Below are positions 7,911 through 16,481 of a stretch of 48,550 bases of DNA, piece after piece. The notes beneath the pieces are model-generated. The model was not told the DNA's origin, ran no database searches, and saw only the letters and a program-made list of their open reading frames with translations. Source of the DNA: an uncultured Bacteroidota bacterium. Its GTDB lineage: Bacteria > Bacteroidota > Bacteroidia > Flavobacteriales_F > PHOS-HE28. The stretch covers positions 1 to 48,550 of the forward strand of contig CADEDY010000028.1 in the NCBI GenBank assembly GCA_902826215.1, in the 5' to 3' direction. Each line of letters begins with the position of its first letter. Position 1 is the stretch's first letter. The position numbers were made by a program, and so were the translations under genes.

Positions 7911-9776
7911 CTACTGCACGATGAACACCGGTACCTTCACCTTGTGGCGCACGGAATCGAGCGTGGTGCCCAACAGAATGTCCTTGATACCCCGGTGTCC
8001 GTGGGCTCCCATCACTAGCAGGTCACATTGGGCATCCATGACCAATTTCGCGATGGCGTCAGGTGCATGACCATGCCCGATGCAGCCCGTGGCCATGAAG
8101 CCTTGGGCCTTCAATTGCCTTACATAGCCCTCCAAATTGCTGGTATCGCCGATCGTTTCAAGGTCGCCGCTCTCCGGTCCCAAATAGCGGGCCGCTGCCG
8201 ACTCGGTGATGTGGATGAGCACGTACGTCGCTTGGTATCCGCCCTGTGCGACGGCTGCCGAGATGGTGCGTCGGTCGTGGTCGCTGAAATCCACGGTGAT
8301 GGCCACGTTGCAATACGGTGCGACGGTGCCCAGGTCGAGCGGTGGTGCGGCTTGGTGAAGGTGTTCTTTGCCTTCGCGCGCGTTGCGGATGAAGGGAGCC
8401 AACGCGATGTACAACAGCAAGGCCGTTGCCGCCAGCAGGAAGATCAGGACCACGACAGCGATCACGCCCCAACCGTTCGCGGCGATCCAATTCGTCACTT
8501 CTTCCCAGACCAGCTTGGCGTTGAGGAGAACGATGATCACGGCCGTCAACCAGGAAAGGATGCGTGCCCACGCCGGTATCACGTGCTCGCCCATGCGCAC
8601 GCGGTCGCTGCAGAAGTGGATCAAGGGGATCACCGCGAAACCGAGTTGCAGGCTCAGGACCACCTGGCTGAAGACCAACAGTCTTCCCAAAGAATCCTCA
8701 CCGAACCAAACGATGCACGCCACTGCAGGTATAATGGCGATCAAGCGCGTGATCAAGCGACGCAGCCACGGACGGATGCGCAGGTCCAGGTAGCCTTCCA
8801 TCACGATCTGCCCGGCCAAAGTGCCGGTGATGGTGCTGCTCTGCCCAGCAGCGATCAGTGCTATTGCGAAGAGGGCAGGAGACAGGTCGCCGAACAGGTC
8901 GCCGAGCAGTTGATGCGCTTGATCGATCTCGGCCACATCGAAAAATCCCGCGCGATGGAAGCCGGCGGCAGCGAGGATCAGGATGGCGGCGTTGACAAGG
9001 AAGGCCACATTCAATGCAACGGCGGTATCGATGAAATTGAATCGGATCGCTTCTTTGATCCCTTTGGCATCGCGCCCATGGCGACGCGTTTGCACCAACG
9101 AGGAGTGCAGGTAGAGGTTGTGCGGCATCACCGTGGCACCGATGATGCCGATGGCGATGTACAGTGCCGTGCCATTGAGTTCCGAAGGGATCAGACCTTT
9201 GAACACTTCACTGGCTACGGGTTGCACAATGAACATCTCGGTGAGGAAGGCCAGGCCGATGAGCGAGACGATGGAGAGGATGAAGACCTCCATCATCCGC
9301 ATGCCTCTGTTCATCAAGAAGAGGATGAGCAGGGTATCGAACGCCGCGATCAGCACGCCCCAGAGAACAGGGATATCAAAGAGCAGGTGCAAGCCGATCG
9401 CCATGCCCACGACCTCTGCCAGATCGCACGCGGCGATGGCGATCTCCGCCAGGAGGTACAAGGGAATGTTCACCAACGGCGGGTAGGTGTGGCGGCTCGC
9501 TTGTGCCAGATCCAGACCGCGTACGATGCCCAAACGAGCGCTCAAGCTTTGCAGAAGCAGCGCCATGAGGTTGCTCATCAACAGCACCCACAGCAATTTG
9601 TATCCGAAGGCACTTCCTCCGGCGATGTCCGTGGCCCAGTTGCCAGGGTCCATGTAGCCCACGCTTACCAAGTAGGCGGGTCCCAAGAAGGCGAGCAGTC
9701 GTCGCCAACGCCCCCTGCCTGTAGGGATCTGCACAGAACCGTGCACTTCGCTGAGCGAACGACTTTCCCGGCTCAT
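7911..9776 (-). CDS. NRAMP divalent-metal transporter fused to a universal stress protein domain
   Basis: A 621-residue fusion. Residues about 25-450 are an 11-helix NRAMP transporter with the metal-binding signatures DPGN in helix 1 (D43-N46) and MPHN in helix 6 (M217-N220); the Met points to transition-metal rather than Mg2+ transport, with proton-coupled uptake of Mn2+ or Fe2+ expected. Residues about 480-621 are a UspA domain with the ATP-loop pattern G-x2-G-x9-G-T (GAHGHRGIKDILLGTT), so nucleotide binding may tune transport. Classical MntH lacks the USP domain. The start overlaps the regulator's stop (ATGA, 9773-9776), so transporter and MntR-like repressor are one operon. Confidence 0.95.
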   Translation of the reverse strand: MSRESRSLSEVHGSVQIPTGRGRWRRLLAFLGPAYLVSVGYMDPGNWATDIAGGSAFGYKLLWVLLMSNLMALLLQSLSARLGIVRGLDLAQASRHTYPPLVNIPLYLLAEIAIAACDLAEVVGMAIGLHLLFDIPVLWGVLIAAFDTLLILFLMNRGMRMMEVFILSIVSLIGLAFLTEMFIVQPVASEVFKGLIPSELNGTALYIAIGIIGATVMPHNLYLHSSLVQTRRHGRDAKGIKEAIRFNFIDTAVALNVAFLVNAAILILAAAGFHRAGFFDVAEIDQAHQLLGDLFGDLSPALFAIALIAAGQSSTITGTLAGQIVMEGYLDLRIRPWLRRLITRLIAIIPAVACIVWFGEDSLGRLLVFSQVVLSLQLGFAVIPLIHFCSDRVRMGEHVIPAWARILSWLTAVIIVLLNAKLVWEEVTNWIAANGWGVIAVVVLIFLLAATALLLYIALAPFIRNAREGKEHLHQAAPPLDLGTVAPYCNVAITVDFSDHDRRTISAAVAQGGYQATYVLIHITESAAARYLGPESGDLETIGDTSNLEGYVRQLKAQGFMATGCIGHGHAPDAIAKLVMDAQCDLLVMGAHGHRGIKDILLGTTLDSVRHKVKVPVFIVQ

Positions 9777-10435
9777 GGTTCCACGGTTTCGACCAAAAGT
9801 TGGCTGGCGACCTGTGCCGAGAGTGAACTCATCGGTCCAGGCCTCGATCGCAATTCGAGACTACCATCGAAGGCCTGTCGTGCTTCAACAGTGAACACCA
9901 TGCCGATGCCGATGCCCTTCTGATCCAGCAGGTGCAGCAGGCTGTCGCTGGGGTCGTTCACCCGCGCGATGCGGATCCGTTCACCCAAGGCGCACTCCGT
10001 AAGCGGCTTGATGTCGCGCGATTGCACCTTGCCATTCCGGTCGGGGATCGGGTCGCCATGCGGATCGAAGGCCGGATTGCCCAAGTAATCGTCCAAGCCG
10101 TTGGTGAGCTTGTCGCTGCTCACGTGCTCCAGTTGTTCGGCCACCTCGTGCACTTCATCCCAGCCGAAACCCAGGCGCACCACAAGGAAAGTCTCCCACA
10201 AACGGTGCTTTCGCACGAGCTTCAGGGCCGCCACCTTCCCCTTGGCGGTGAGGTGCACACCGTGATAGGGTTGATGCTTCATCAATCCCTTCTCCGCCAA
10301 CTTCTTCAGCATCACCGTCACGCTGCTGGCCTTGGTGCCCAAGCGCTCCGCGATGTCCGTAGTGCTCGCGCTGGACCCGCTCTGCAACAAGCCATGTACG
10401 GCCTTGATGTGGTCCTCTTCGCTGCGTGTAAGCAT
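9773..10435 (-). CDS. MntR/DtxR-family manganese/iron-dependent repressor
   Basis: A 220-residue protein: winged HTH at about residues 5-65, metal-binding/dimerisation domain at 66-140, and a C-terminal FeoA/SH3-like domain at about 150-217. Visible metal ligands are D8, H77, E100, E103 and H104. A Glu where iron-sensing DtxR has Cys102 matches the Mn-selective MntR pattern, although position 11 is Lys rather than Glu. It would bind Mn2+ (or Fe2+) and repress uptake genes. It is coupled to the NRAMP gene by a 4-base overlap and diverges from a TonB-dependent receptor. A perfect palindrome in the 82-base gap is its likely operator and could control both directions. Confidence 0.93.
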   Translation of the reverse strand: MLTRSEEDHIKAVHGLLQSGSSASTTDIAERLGTKASSVTVMLKKLAEKGLMKHQPYHGVHLTAKGKVAALKLVRKHRLWETFLVVRLGFGWDEVHEVAEQLEHVSSDKLTNGLDDYLGNPAFDPHGDPIPDRNGKVQSRDIKPLTECALGERIRIARVNDPSDSLLHLLDQKGIGIGMVFTVEARQAFDGSLELRSRPGPMSSLSAQVASQLLVETVEP

Positions 10436-10482
10436 TGTTTCGCTGGCTCAAATGTAGGATAATAGAAGTGTCTCGAACCTAA

Positions 10483-10498
10483 TTTAGACATGTCTAAA
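10483..10498. promoter_or_regulatory. 16-bp perfect palindrome, predicted MntR operator
   Basis: TTTAGACATGTCTAAA is an exact inverted repeat. It is the only such element in the 82-base gap between the mntR-like gene (minus) and the TonB receptor gene (plus). Size and symmetry fit a DtxR/MntR dimer site. It occupies the -33 position relative to the TAGGTTTG box, so binding should block receptor transcription. Confidence 0.65.
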
Positions 10499-10505
10499 GA
10501 TCTAC

Positions 10506-10513
10506 TAGGTTTG
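10506..10513 (+). promoter_or_regulatory. TAnnTTTG -7 box for the TonB receptor
   Basis: TAGGTTTG matches the Bacteroidota -7 consensus and ends 4 bases before the ATG at 10518. Transcription would begin at or near the start codon, implying a leaderless or nearly leaderless mRNA. Confidence 0.5.
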
Positions 10514-10517
10514 CCCC

Positions 10518-12761
10518 ATGTGTCGCTTGCTTCTTTTCGCCTTGCTCAACCTTCTATGCGCATGGGGCTTAGCACAAGGCGGTCAAGCGCGCGGGCGTTT
10601 GATGGCGGTCGGAAAGCCGGTTCCCTTTGCGAACATCATCCTGATGGGCACGCATTCAGGCGCCAGTTCGGACCTGGAAGGCCACTTCGTGATCTCCATT
10701 CCCAGCCACGGCCAGCATATGCTGCGGATCAGTGCCGTGGGCTTCATTGATAAGGAGTTCTCGCTTACGATGACCATTGTGCCGGACAAGGACCTTGGTT
10801 CGATCGAGCTTGTGCCGACCTCTGTGGATCTGGGCGAAGTGGTGGTGACCGGTACCATGCGCGAGATGTCACGCAGCGATAGTCCAGTTCCGGTGGAAGT
10901 GATCACGCCAGCGCTCTTTCGCAAGAATCCGAGCCCAGCCTTGTTCGATGCGGTAGGCATGGTGAATGGCGTGCGGCCGCAGATCAATTGCAGCGTATGC
11001 AACACCGGTGATATCCACATCAATGGGATGGAAGGTCCTTATACCATGGTGCTCATCGACGGTATGCCGATCGTAAGCGGATTGAGCACGGTATACGGGT
11101 TGAGCGGGATCCCGACGAGTTTGGTGGAACGCGTGGAGGTGGTGAAGGGTCCAGGCTCTTCCCTCTACGGCAGCGAAGCCATGGGCGGATTGGTGAACGT
11201 GATCACCAAGGATCCGGCATTAGCGCACAGAGCCGCCGTGGATCTGATGGCCACCTCGTGGAAGGAGTACAACACGGATGTCGGTCTGCACTTCGGGCAG
11301 AAGAGGGTCAATGCTCTGCTTGGTGTGAGCGTGTTCCACTATGATGATCCGCGCGACGAGAACGGAGATGGCTTCACGGATGTCACGTTACAGCAGCGGG
11401 TCTCCATCTTCAACAAGCTCTCCATCCGGCGGCCGGATAGGAAGGTGGCAAGCATCGCAACTCGCTACGTGCACGAGGATCGTTGGGGCGGAGAGATGAA
11501 CTGGACGCCGGCATTCGCTGGCGGTGACAGCATCTACGGTGAGTCCATCGCCACGCGTCGCTGGGAGCTGATCGGTCAATACCAGCTTCCGGTACCGGGA
11601 AAGATCATGGCGCAGTTCAGTGCGAATGGTCATCAGCAGCGCTCATGGTATGGCACTACTCCGTACAATGCGGATCAACGAGTGCTCTTCGGGCAGCTGT
11701 TCGGCGTTCGCCGGTTCGGTATGCGGCACGATGTGTTGTATGGAATTGCCTATCGCCACACGTGGTATGATGACAATACGGTCGGCACCTCGCGATCCGA
11801 TGAAAGCCGGATCCACAATGCACCGAACGTGCAACCCTTGCCTGGATTCTTTCTACAGGATGAGTGGAGCATCACGGAGATGCATAAGCTGTTGATCGGC
11901 TTCCGAATGGACCATGATGCCAACCATGGTCTGGTGCAATCGCCGCGCGTGGCCTACAAATGGGCACCGAACGGGCGTTGGGCGGTGCGTGCCAACTTCG
12001 GAACGGGTTACAGGGTCGTCAATCTCTTCACAGAGGAACATGCTGCTCTCACTGGTGCTCGCCAAGTGCGGATAGAGGGAGACTTGCTTCCAGAGCGATC
12101 GATCAACGGCACGTTGAACGTGGTGCGGAAGTGGCCCGGGGAGAAGCGCTATTTCGGGCTGGATGGCTCGCTATTCTACACACACTTCAGCAACCGCATC
12201 CTGCCGGACTATAGCACGGATCAGGACCTCATCATCTACCGGAACCTCGATGGGTACGGAGTTTCGCGCGGTGCGAGCGTAAATATGGAAGCGAGGGTAG
12301 GGAAGCCTTTGCGTCTCCTCGCCGGAGCTACGTGGATGCAGGTATTCACAGCGCAAGAAGGCCTTCGGTCCGACGTGTATTTCGCACCGACCTGGTCGGG
12401 CACCTTCAGCACGAGCTTTCAACTTTCAGCGAAGTGGAGCACGGATCTGACCGGTCAGTGGTACGGCCCGATGCGGCTGCCGGTCCAACCGAACGACTTT
12501 CGCCCGGAGCGATCGCCGACCTACGCGCTGCTCAACTTGCAGGTAACGCACAAATTCAATGCGCAATTCGAATTCTACGGTGGCGTGAAGAACCTGTTGG
12601 ACTTCGTCCCGGCAGACCCGCTGATGCGCCCGTTCGATCCATTCGATCGGCAAGCTGGGGACGCAGCATCCAACCCCAACGGGTACACCTTCGACACGAG
12701 CTACATGTACGCTCCGCTGCAAGGGGCGAGGGGATTCCTTGGCCTGCGCTGGGTGCTGTGA
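10518..12761 (+). CDS. TonB-dependent outer-membrane receptor (probable metal/chelate uptake)
   Basis: A 747-residue protein with a signal peptide (to about residue 20), a carboxypeptidase-like beta-sandwich domain (about 22-105), a TonB plug (about 110-225) and a 22-strand barrel to the C terminus. Plug motifs include [11 protein letters not shown] and [22 protein letters not shown]; the segment [16 protein letters not shown] has two Cys (NCSVC) and is typical of a Bacteroidota BtuB/FecA-like subgroup. It lacks SusC-length extensions and no SusD gene is adjacent. Divergence from an mntR-NRAMP operon and the palindrome over its promoter suggest it brings manganese, iron or a chelate across the outer membrane, to be passed to the NRAMP protein. 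The substrate is inferred from context only. Confidence 0.92.
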   Translation: MCRLLLFALLNLLCAWGLAQGGQARGRLMAVGKPVPFANIILMGTHSGASSDLEGHFVISIPSHGQHMLRISAVGFIDKEFSLTMTIVPDKDLGSIELVPTSVDLGEVVVTGTMREMSRSDSPVPVEVITPALFRKNPSPALFDAVGMVNGVRPQINCSVCNTGDIHINGMEGPYTMVLIDGMPIVSGLSTVYGLSGIPTSLVERVEVVKGPGSSLYGSEAMGGLVNVITKDPALAHRAAVDLMATSWKEYNTDVGLHFGQKRVNALLGVSVFHYDDPRDENGDGFTDVTLQQRVSIFNKLSIRRPDRKVASIATRYVHEDRWGGEMNWTPAFAGGDSIYGESIATRRWELIGQYQLPVPGKIMAQFSANGHQQRSWYGTTPYNADQRVLFGQLFGVRRFGMRHDVLYGIAYRHTWYDDNTVGTSRSDESRIHNAPNVQPLPGFFLQDEWSITEMHKLLIGFRMDHDANHGLVQSPRVAYKWAPNGRWAVRANFGTGYRVVNLFTEEHAALTGARQVRIEGDLLPERSINGTLNVVRKWPGEKRYFGLDGSLFYTHFSNRILPDYSTDQDLIIYRNLDGYGVSRGASVNMEARVGKPLRLLAGATWMQVFTAQEGLRSDVYFAPTWSGTFSTSFQLSAKWSTDLTGQWYGPMRLPVQPNDFRPERSPTYALLNLQVTHKFNAQFEFYGGVKNLLDFVPADPLMRPFDPFDRQAGDAASNPNGYTFDTSYMYAPLQGARGFLGLRWVL

Positions 12762-12766
12762 GCGGT

Positions 12767-12774
12767 TACCTTTG
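12767..12774 (+). promoter_or_regulatory. TAnnTTTG -7 box for pyrD
   Basis: TACCTTTG lies in the 19-base gap between the receptor stop (12761) and the pyrD ATG (12781). It suggests pyrD has its own promoter with almost no leader. Confidence 0.5.
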
Positions 12775-12780
12775 CGGCCG

Positions 12781-13806
12781 ATGTACAAACTCCTTCGGCC
12801 GCTCCTTTTCAGCTTTTCTCCGGAGCGTGCGCATCACCTCACGTTCTCGCTGCTCGACTTTGCCCAGCATGTGCCGGGAGCTTTGGCAGTGGTAGGTGGA
12901 AGCAAGCCAAGAAAAAGCGCAGAGCTGGAGTTGATGGGTCTGCGATTCGCCGGTCCTGTAGGCCTTGCGGCTGGCATGGACAAGGATGCGAAACATGTGG
13001 CTGCGCTGTCGAAGATCGGGTTCGGTTTCATCGAGATCGGAACGTTGACGCCCGTTGCACAGCCCGGAAATGAGCAACCCCGGCTCTTTCGCCTTCCCAC
13101 CGATCGTGCCCTGATCAACCGCATGGGGTTCAACAACGGTGGTGTGGCGGCAGCGGTCGAACGCTTGAAGAAGCGCGCACCGGGCATCATTGTCGGCGGC
13201 AACATCGGCAAGAACAAGAACACGCCGAACGAGCAGGCCATTGACGATTATGTGAAGTGCTTCGATGCGCTCCATCCGGTTGTGGACTATTTCGTGGTGA
13301 ATGTGAGCAGTCCGAATACGCCCGGCCTGCGCGCATTGCAGGAGAAAGGACCCTTGCTGGCCATCCTGCGTGAGCTCCAGCAGCGCAACAAGGAGAATGC
13401 AAGGCCGATCCTCCTGAAGATCGCACCCGACCTTACGGATGAGCAATTGAACGACATCGTTTCCGTGGTGCAGGAAAGCGGCATCGCTGGTGTGATCGCA
13501 ACGAACACGACCATTTCCCGTGAGGATCTGGAGACCCCGAAGGCGGAAGTGGAAGCCATGGGCGCCGGTGGTGTCAGTGGTGCGCCGGTACGCCAACGGA
13601 GCACTGAGGTGGTCCGTTACTTGCGGGACCGGCTGCCGAAACCGCTTGTGATCATCGGTGTTGGTGGCATCGATAGTGCCGAGGCCGCAATGGAGAAGAT
13701 CGAGGCCGGAGCGGATCTGGTGCAGGTGTACACCGGCCTGATCTACGAAGGACCCGCGCTGCTGAAGCGCATCAACAACGCATTCGTGCAATGGAGATCC
13801 CTGTAG
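12781..13806 (+). CDS. pyrD: dihydroorotate dehydrogenase (quinone), class 2
   Basis: A 341-residue enzyme for step four of UMP synthesis: it oxidises dihydroorotate to orotate with FMN and passes electrons to the quinone pool. The N-terminal helical extension (about 1-40, [15 protein letters not shown]) is the membrane-associated quinone tunnel that defines class 2. FMN/substrate motifs are [10 protein letters not shown] (61-70), RMGFNNGG (114-121) and [11 protein letters not shown] (174-184), with Ser177 the expected catalytic base. The ATG at 12781 is chosen because it begins the family N terminus; the open frame extends upstream into the receptor gene. Its last 16 bases overlap the HMG-CoA lyase gene. 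Confidence 0.97.
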   Translation: MYKLLRPLLFSFSPERAHHLTFSLLDFAQHVPGALAVVGGSKPRKSAELELMGLRFAGPVGLAAGMDKDAKHVAALSKIGFGFIEIGTLTPVAQPGNEQPRLFRLPTDRALINRMGFNNGGVAAAVERLKKRAPGIIVGGNIGKNKNTPNEQAIDDYVKCFDALHPVVDYFVVNVSSPNTPGLRALQEKGPLLAILRELQQRNKENARPILLKIAPDLTDEQLNDIVSVVQESGIAGVIATNTTISREDLETPKAEVEAMGAGGVSGAPVRQRSTEVVRYLRDRLPKPLVIIGVGGIDSAEAAMEKIEAGADLVQVYTGLIYEGPALLKRINNAFVQWRSL

Positions 13807-14657
13807 TGAAACTGATCGAATGCCCGCGTGATGCCATGCAAGGCATCGAGACCTTCATCCCGACGGAGGTGAAGGTGAAGTACTTGAACGGACTCCTGAA
13901 GGTCGGTTTCGACACCATCGATATCGGCAGTTTCGTGAGCCCCAAGGCCATTCCGCAATTGGCGGATACGGCCGAATTGCTGGACCGGATCGACCTGGAA
14001 GGAACAATGAGCAAACTCCTCGTGATCGTGGCGAATGAGCGGGGGGCTGAAGCGGCCATGCAGCAGAAGCGTGTGAGCTACTTGGGCTATCCCTTCAGCA
14101 TCAGCGAGACCTTCCAACAGCGCAACACCAACACCAGCATCGACGGCTCATGGGCGCGTACAGCGAACATCGCGGAACTGGCGCAAAAGGCAGGCAAGGA
14201 ACTCGTGGTCTACATCAGCATGGCCTTCGGAAACCCGTACGGTGATCCGTGGAACGCAGAAGTCGCTTTGCACTGGACCGATCGCTTGGTGAAGGAACTC
14301 GGCGTGCGCATCATCGCGCTCAGTGATACCGTCGGCGTGGCGAAACCGGATGATATCCGATCCATGTTCGAAGCATTGATCCCGGCCATGCCCGGGGTGG
14401 AATTCGGTGCGCACCTGCACTGCGGTCCGGACAACTGGAAAGTAAAGACCCAAGCCGCTTGGGATGCGGGCTGTCGTCGCTTCGACGGTGCCATCAAAGG
14501 ATATGGTGGCTGCCCGATGGCCGAGGATGAATTGGTCGGGAACCTGCAAACGGAACTCTTCGTCCGAGACCTTGAAGAACGCGGGATCAGGACAGGCGTT
14601 GATCTGGAGTTGCTCGATGGATCGGTGATCGAGGCAGGCAGTGTGTTTCCTTCCTAA
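13791..14657 (+). CDS. hydroxymethylglutaryl-CoA lyase
   Basis: A 288-residue TIM-barrel enzyme that splits HMG-CoA into acetyl-CoA and acetoacetate, the last step of leucine breakdown. Visible active-site elements are R13-D14 and Q17 (ECPRDAMQ), the metal-binding pair H208/H210 (GAHLHCG) and the catalytic Cys241 in [15 protein letters not shown], the family signature. The start lies inside the end of pyrD (16-base overlap, different frame), so it is likely translated from the pyrD mRNA although the pathways are unrelated. Leucine dehydrogenase is encoded elsewhere in this window (45224), consistent with a leucine-degrading organism. Confidence 0.93.
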   Translation: MEIPVVKLIECPRDAMQGIETFIPTEVKVKYLNGLLKVGFDTIDIGSFVSPKAIPQLADTAELLDRIDLEGTMSKLLVIVANERGAEAAMQQKRVSYLGYPFSISETFQQRNTNTSIDGSWARTANIAELAQKAGKELVVYISMAFGNPYGDPWNAEVALHWTDRLVKELGVRIIALSDTVGVAKPDDIRSMFEALIPAMPGVEFGAHLHCGPDNWKVKTQAAWDAGCRRFDGAIKGYGGCPMAEDELVGNLQTELFVRDLEERGIRTGVDLELLDGSVIEAGSVFPS

Positions 14658-14663
14658 GCTGCT

Positions 14664-14687
14664 CACACGGAGGCACTGAGGCACGGA
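14664..14687. repeat. left inverted repeat of the GxxExxY cassette
   Basis: CACACGGAGGCACTGAGGCACGGA contains the ACGGAGGCAC core twice in imperfect form. It begins 6 bases after the HMG-CoA lyase stop and ends 4 bases before the GxxExxY stop codon. The reverse complement of the core reappears at 15165-15181. Confidence 0.6.
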
Positions 14688-14691
14688 AGAT

Positions 14692-15063
14692 TCAATTCGC
14701 GATACGCTTCACTCCTTGTTTGAACAAGGGAGCGCCAAAATTGATGAGCAACCCTACTCTGAGATCCATTAGACGGAGATAGGTGAGCGTCTGCTTGAAC
14801 GCCACAGGTGGCAGTGTCTCAACGGATTTCAACTCAACCACCACTCGGCCTTCGATTAGAAGATCGACACGGAGTCCTTGTTCGAATACGATCCCGTCAT
14901 ACTCGAAGACAACCAATTTCTCCTGTTCAACTCGCAATCCGCGGCGCCGGAGTCGATGAGCTAGTAGTGTATTGTAAACGGACTCCAACAAGCCAGGTCC
15001 TAGATCCTTGTGCAGCTGGAAAGCCTCGTCAACGATGATATCTGTTAGCTCTTCATCGTGCAT
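14692..15063 (-). CDS. GxxExxY protein
   Basis: A 123-residue protein of the GxxExxY family, named for its N-terminal motif, seen here as LGPGLLESVY. The following region has the PD-(D/E)XK-nuclease-like pattern (LRVDLLIEGRVVVELKSVE), in which D-x(n)-E-x-K could bind Mg2+. Function is unestablished; nuclease activity is inferred from the fold. Such genes occur singly in many environmental genomes with patchy distribution. Here the gene is antisense to both flanking operons and framed by short inverted repeats, which suggests it moves as a small cassette. Confidence 0.9.
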   Translation of the reverse strand: MHDEELTDIIVDEAFQLHKDLGPGLLESVYNTLLAHRLRRRGLRVEQEKLVVFEYDGIVFEQGLRVDLLIEGRVVVELKSVETLPPVAFKQTLTYLRLMDLRVGLLINFGAPLFKQGVKRIAN

Positions 15064-15163
15064 CTTCGCTCAAAGGATGGATGAGAAGTTCAGGACTTTC
15101 GGAGTCGCAATTTGCGGCACTCGAATAGATCAAGGTAGCTAAGCATAGGGACATTCGCATTCA

Positions 15164-15184
15164 ACTCCGTGCCTCCGTGCGCCC
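15164..15184. repeat. right inverted repeat of the GxxExxY cassette
   Basis: The segment ACTCCGTGCCTCCGTGCGCCC is, over 15165-15181, the reverse complement of the ACGGAGGCAC-type repeat at 14664-14687. The two copies bracket the GxxExxY gene in opposite orientation about 480 bases apart. Confidence 0.6.
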
Positions 15185-15193
15185 CTGCTACGA

Positions 15194-16447
15194 TCACGTC
15201 CGTTGCAGCTCAAGCACCGTGATCTCCGGCGGCATGCCCACACGCCCCGGGAACCCGATGAAGCCGAATCCACGGTTCACGTAGAGGGCTTCGTCGTTCT
15301 CGTTGTACAGGCCCGCCCAATGCTTGTACACCCATTGCGCAGGGCTGTAGGTGGCGTGACCGATCTTCACGCCCAACTGCGCGCCGTGTGTATGACCGCT
15401 CAAGGTCAGGTCGATACCCGTGCCACGCACCTGCTCTTCCCAATGCGTGGGATCATGGCTCATGAGGATCCGGTAAGGCAGTTGCTCCGTGCCGCGCATG
15501 GTCTTTCCTAGATCACCGTACTGCTGGAAGCGTTTGCCCCAGTTCTGCACGCCCAAGAGCCCGATCTTCTCGCCGTCCTGCTCCAAGGTCAGGTGCTCAT
15601 CGAGCATCAACCGGAATCCCATGGCCTTATGGATGGACTTCAACTTCTCCAAGTTCGCGACCTTGCCAGCAGGGTCTTCCCATTGCACGTAGTCGCTGTA
15701 GTCGTGGTTGCCGAGGATGCTGAACTTCCCTAGACGCGCGTTCAAACCGGCAAGCACAGGTACGAAGCGCTCCGCTTCGTCCGCGTAGTCGTTCACCAGA
15801 TCACCGGTGAAGAGGATCAGGTCAGGGGCTTCTGCATTGATCAGGTCGATCCCATTCTGAACGATCGAAAGGTCTTCCCCGTAGCTGCCCAAGTGCATAT
15901 CGCTGATCTGAACGACCCGCAGGCCGTGGAACGCAGCAGGAAGGTTGGCTGAACCGATCGGAATGTGCGCCACGTTGAAACTGCGACGACCCTTCGTTAC
16001 GCCGTACAACACACCAACGAAGGGAACCGAAGCGACGATCAGTCCCAATTGGCTCAGGAAATTCGCGCGGTCCAAGGCTTCGCCGGATCCTTCCGCCGGT
16101 CCGGGCAGCAATTTGCTCCAGATCCAACGTCCAAGGTGAAGCAGGTCATCCAGGCCATGGAACACCACGATCACCAGTTTGGGCAGGAAGAAGAGCAGGA
16201 ACAAGGCCACCAGCGAGAACACGTAGCTGTGGTCGCGCCGCGTTTGACTCCCTTGCATGCTGAAGACCGAATAGATCATCAACGCCAGGATCCCGATGGA
16301 AACGATCCAGTACAGGAAGCGGACCAGGCGCCGCAAGGTGAGCGAGTGGCTGGCGAGCGCAGCGTTCACACCCTTGTAGGCGTAGAGGTCGATGAGAACC
16401 AAGAAGATGACGAAGATGGCGAAGTTGCGAAGTGCAGCAGGGGACAT
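15194..16447 (-). CDS. membrane-anchored metallophosphoesterase
   Basis: A 417-residue protein. The first ~150 residues hold four or five membrane helices; the rest is a calcineurin-like phosphoesterase of the YkuE/YaeI type. Di-metal ligands are all present in order: D183-x-H185 (SDMHLGS), D216 (GDLVND), N247-H248 (GNHDY), H331 (SHDPTHW) and H352/H354 (SGHTHGAQLG). In this family the enzymes act on phosphoesters at the membrane, for example lipid head groups. The ATG at 16447 is preferred over a TTG eight codons upstream. It lies 34 bases downstream of the PIG-V-like gene on the same strand and may be cotranscribed with it. Confidence 0.92.
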   Translation of the reverse strand: MSPAALRNFAIFVIFLVLIDLYAYKGVNAALASHSLTLRRLVRFLYWIVSIGILALMIYSVFSMQGSQTRRDHSYVFSLVALFLLFFLPKLVIVVFHGLDDLLHLGRWIWSKLLPGPAEGSGEALDRANFLSQLGLIVASVPFVGVLYGVTKGRRSFNVAHIPIGSANLPAAFHGLRVVQISDMHLGSYGEDLSIVQNGIDLINAEAPDLILFTGDLVNDYADEAERFVPVLAGLNARLGKFSILGNHDYSDYVQWEDPAGKVANLEKLKSIHKAMGFRLMLDEHLTLEQDGEKIGLLGVQNWGKRFQQYGDLGKTMRGTEQLPYRILMSHDPTHWEEQVRGTGIDLTLSGHTHGAQLGVKIGHATYSPAQWVYKHWAGLYNENDEALYVNRGFGFIGFPGRVGMPPEITVLELQRT

Positions 16448-16481
16448 GAGGCGATCCGGGAATGAGTACAAAGGACGGGAG

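Noticed and set aside
8028..9923. Long 631-codon open frame on the plus strand
   Set aside because: It is the antisense shadow of the NRAMP-USP gene, whose motifs are unambiguous. Its translation is rich in Gln, His, Asp and Arg with no family pattern.
10518..12761. SusC-type glycan receptor
   Set aside because: It is shorter than SusC proteins, has no SusD partner, and lies next to metal-regulation genes.
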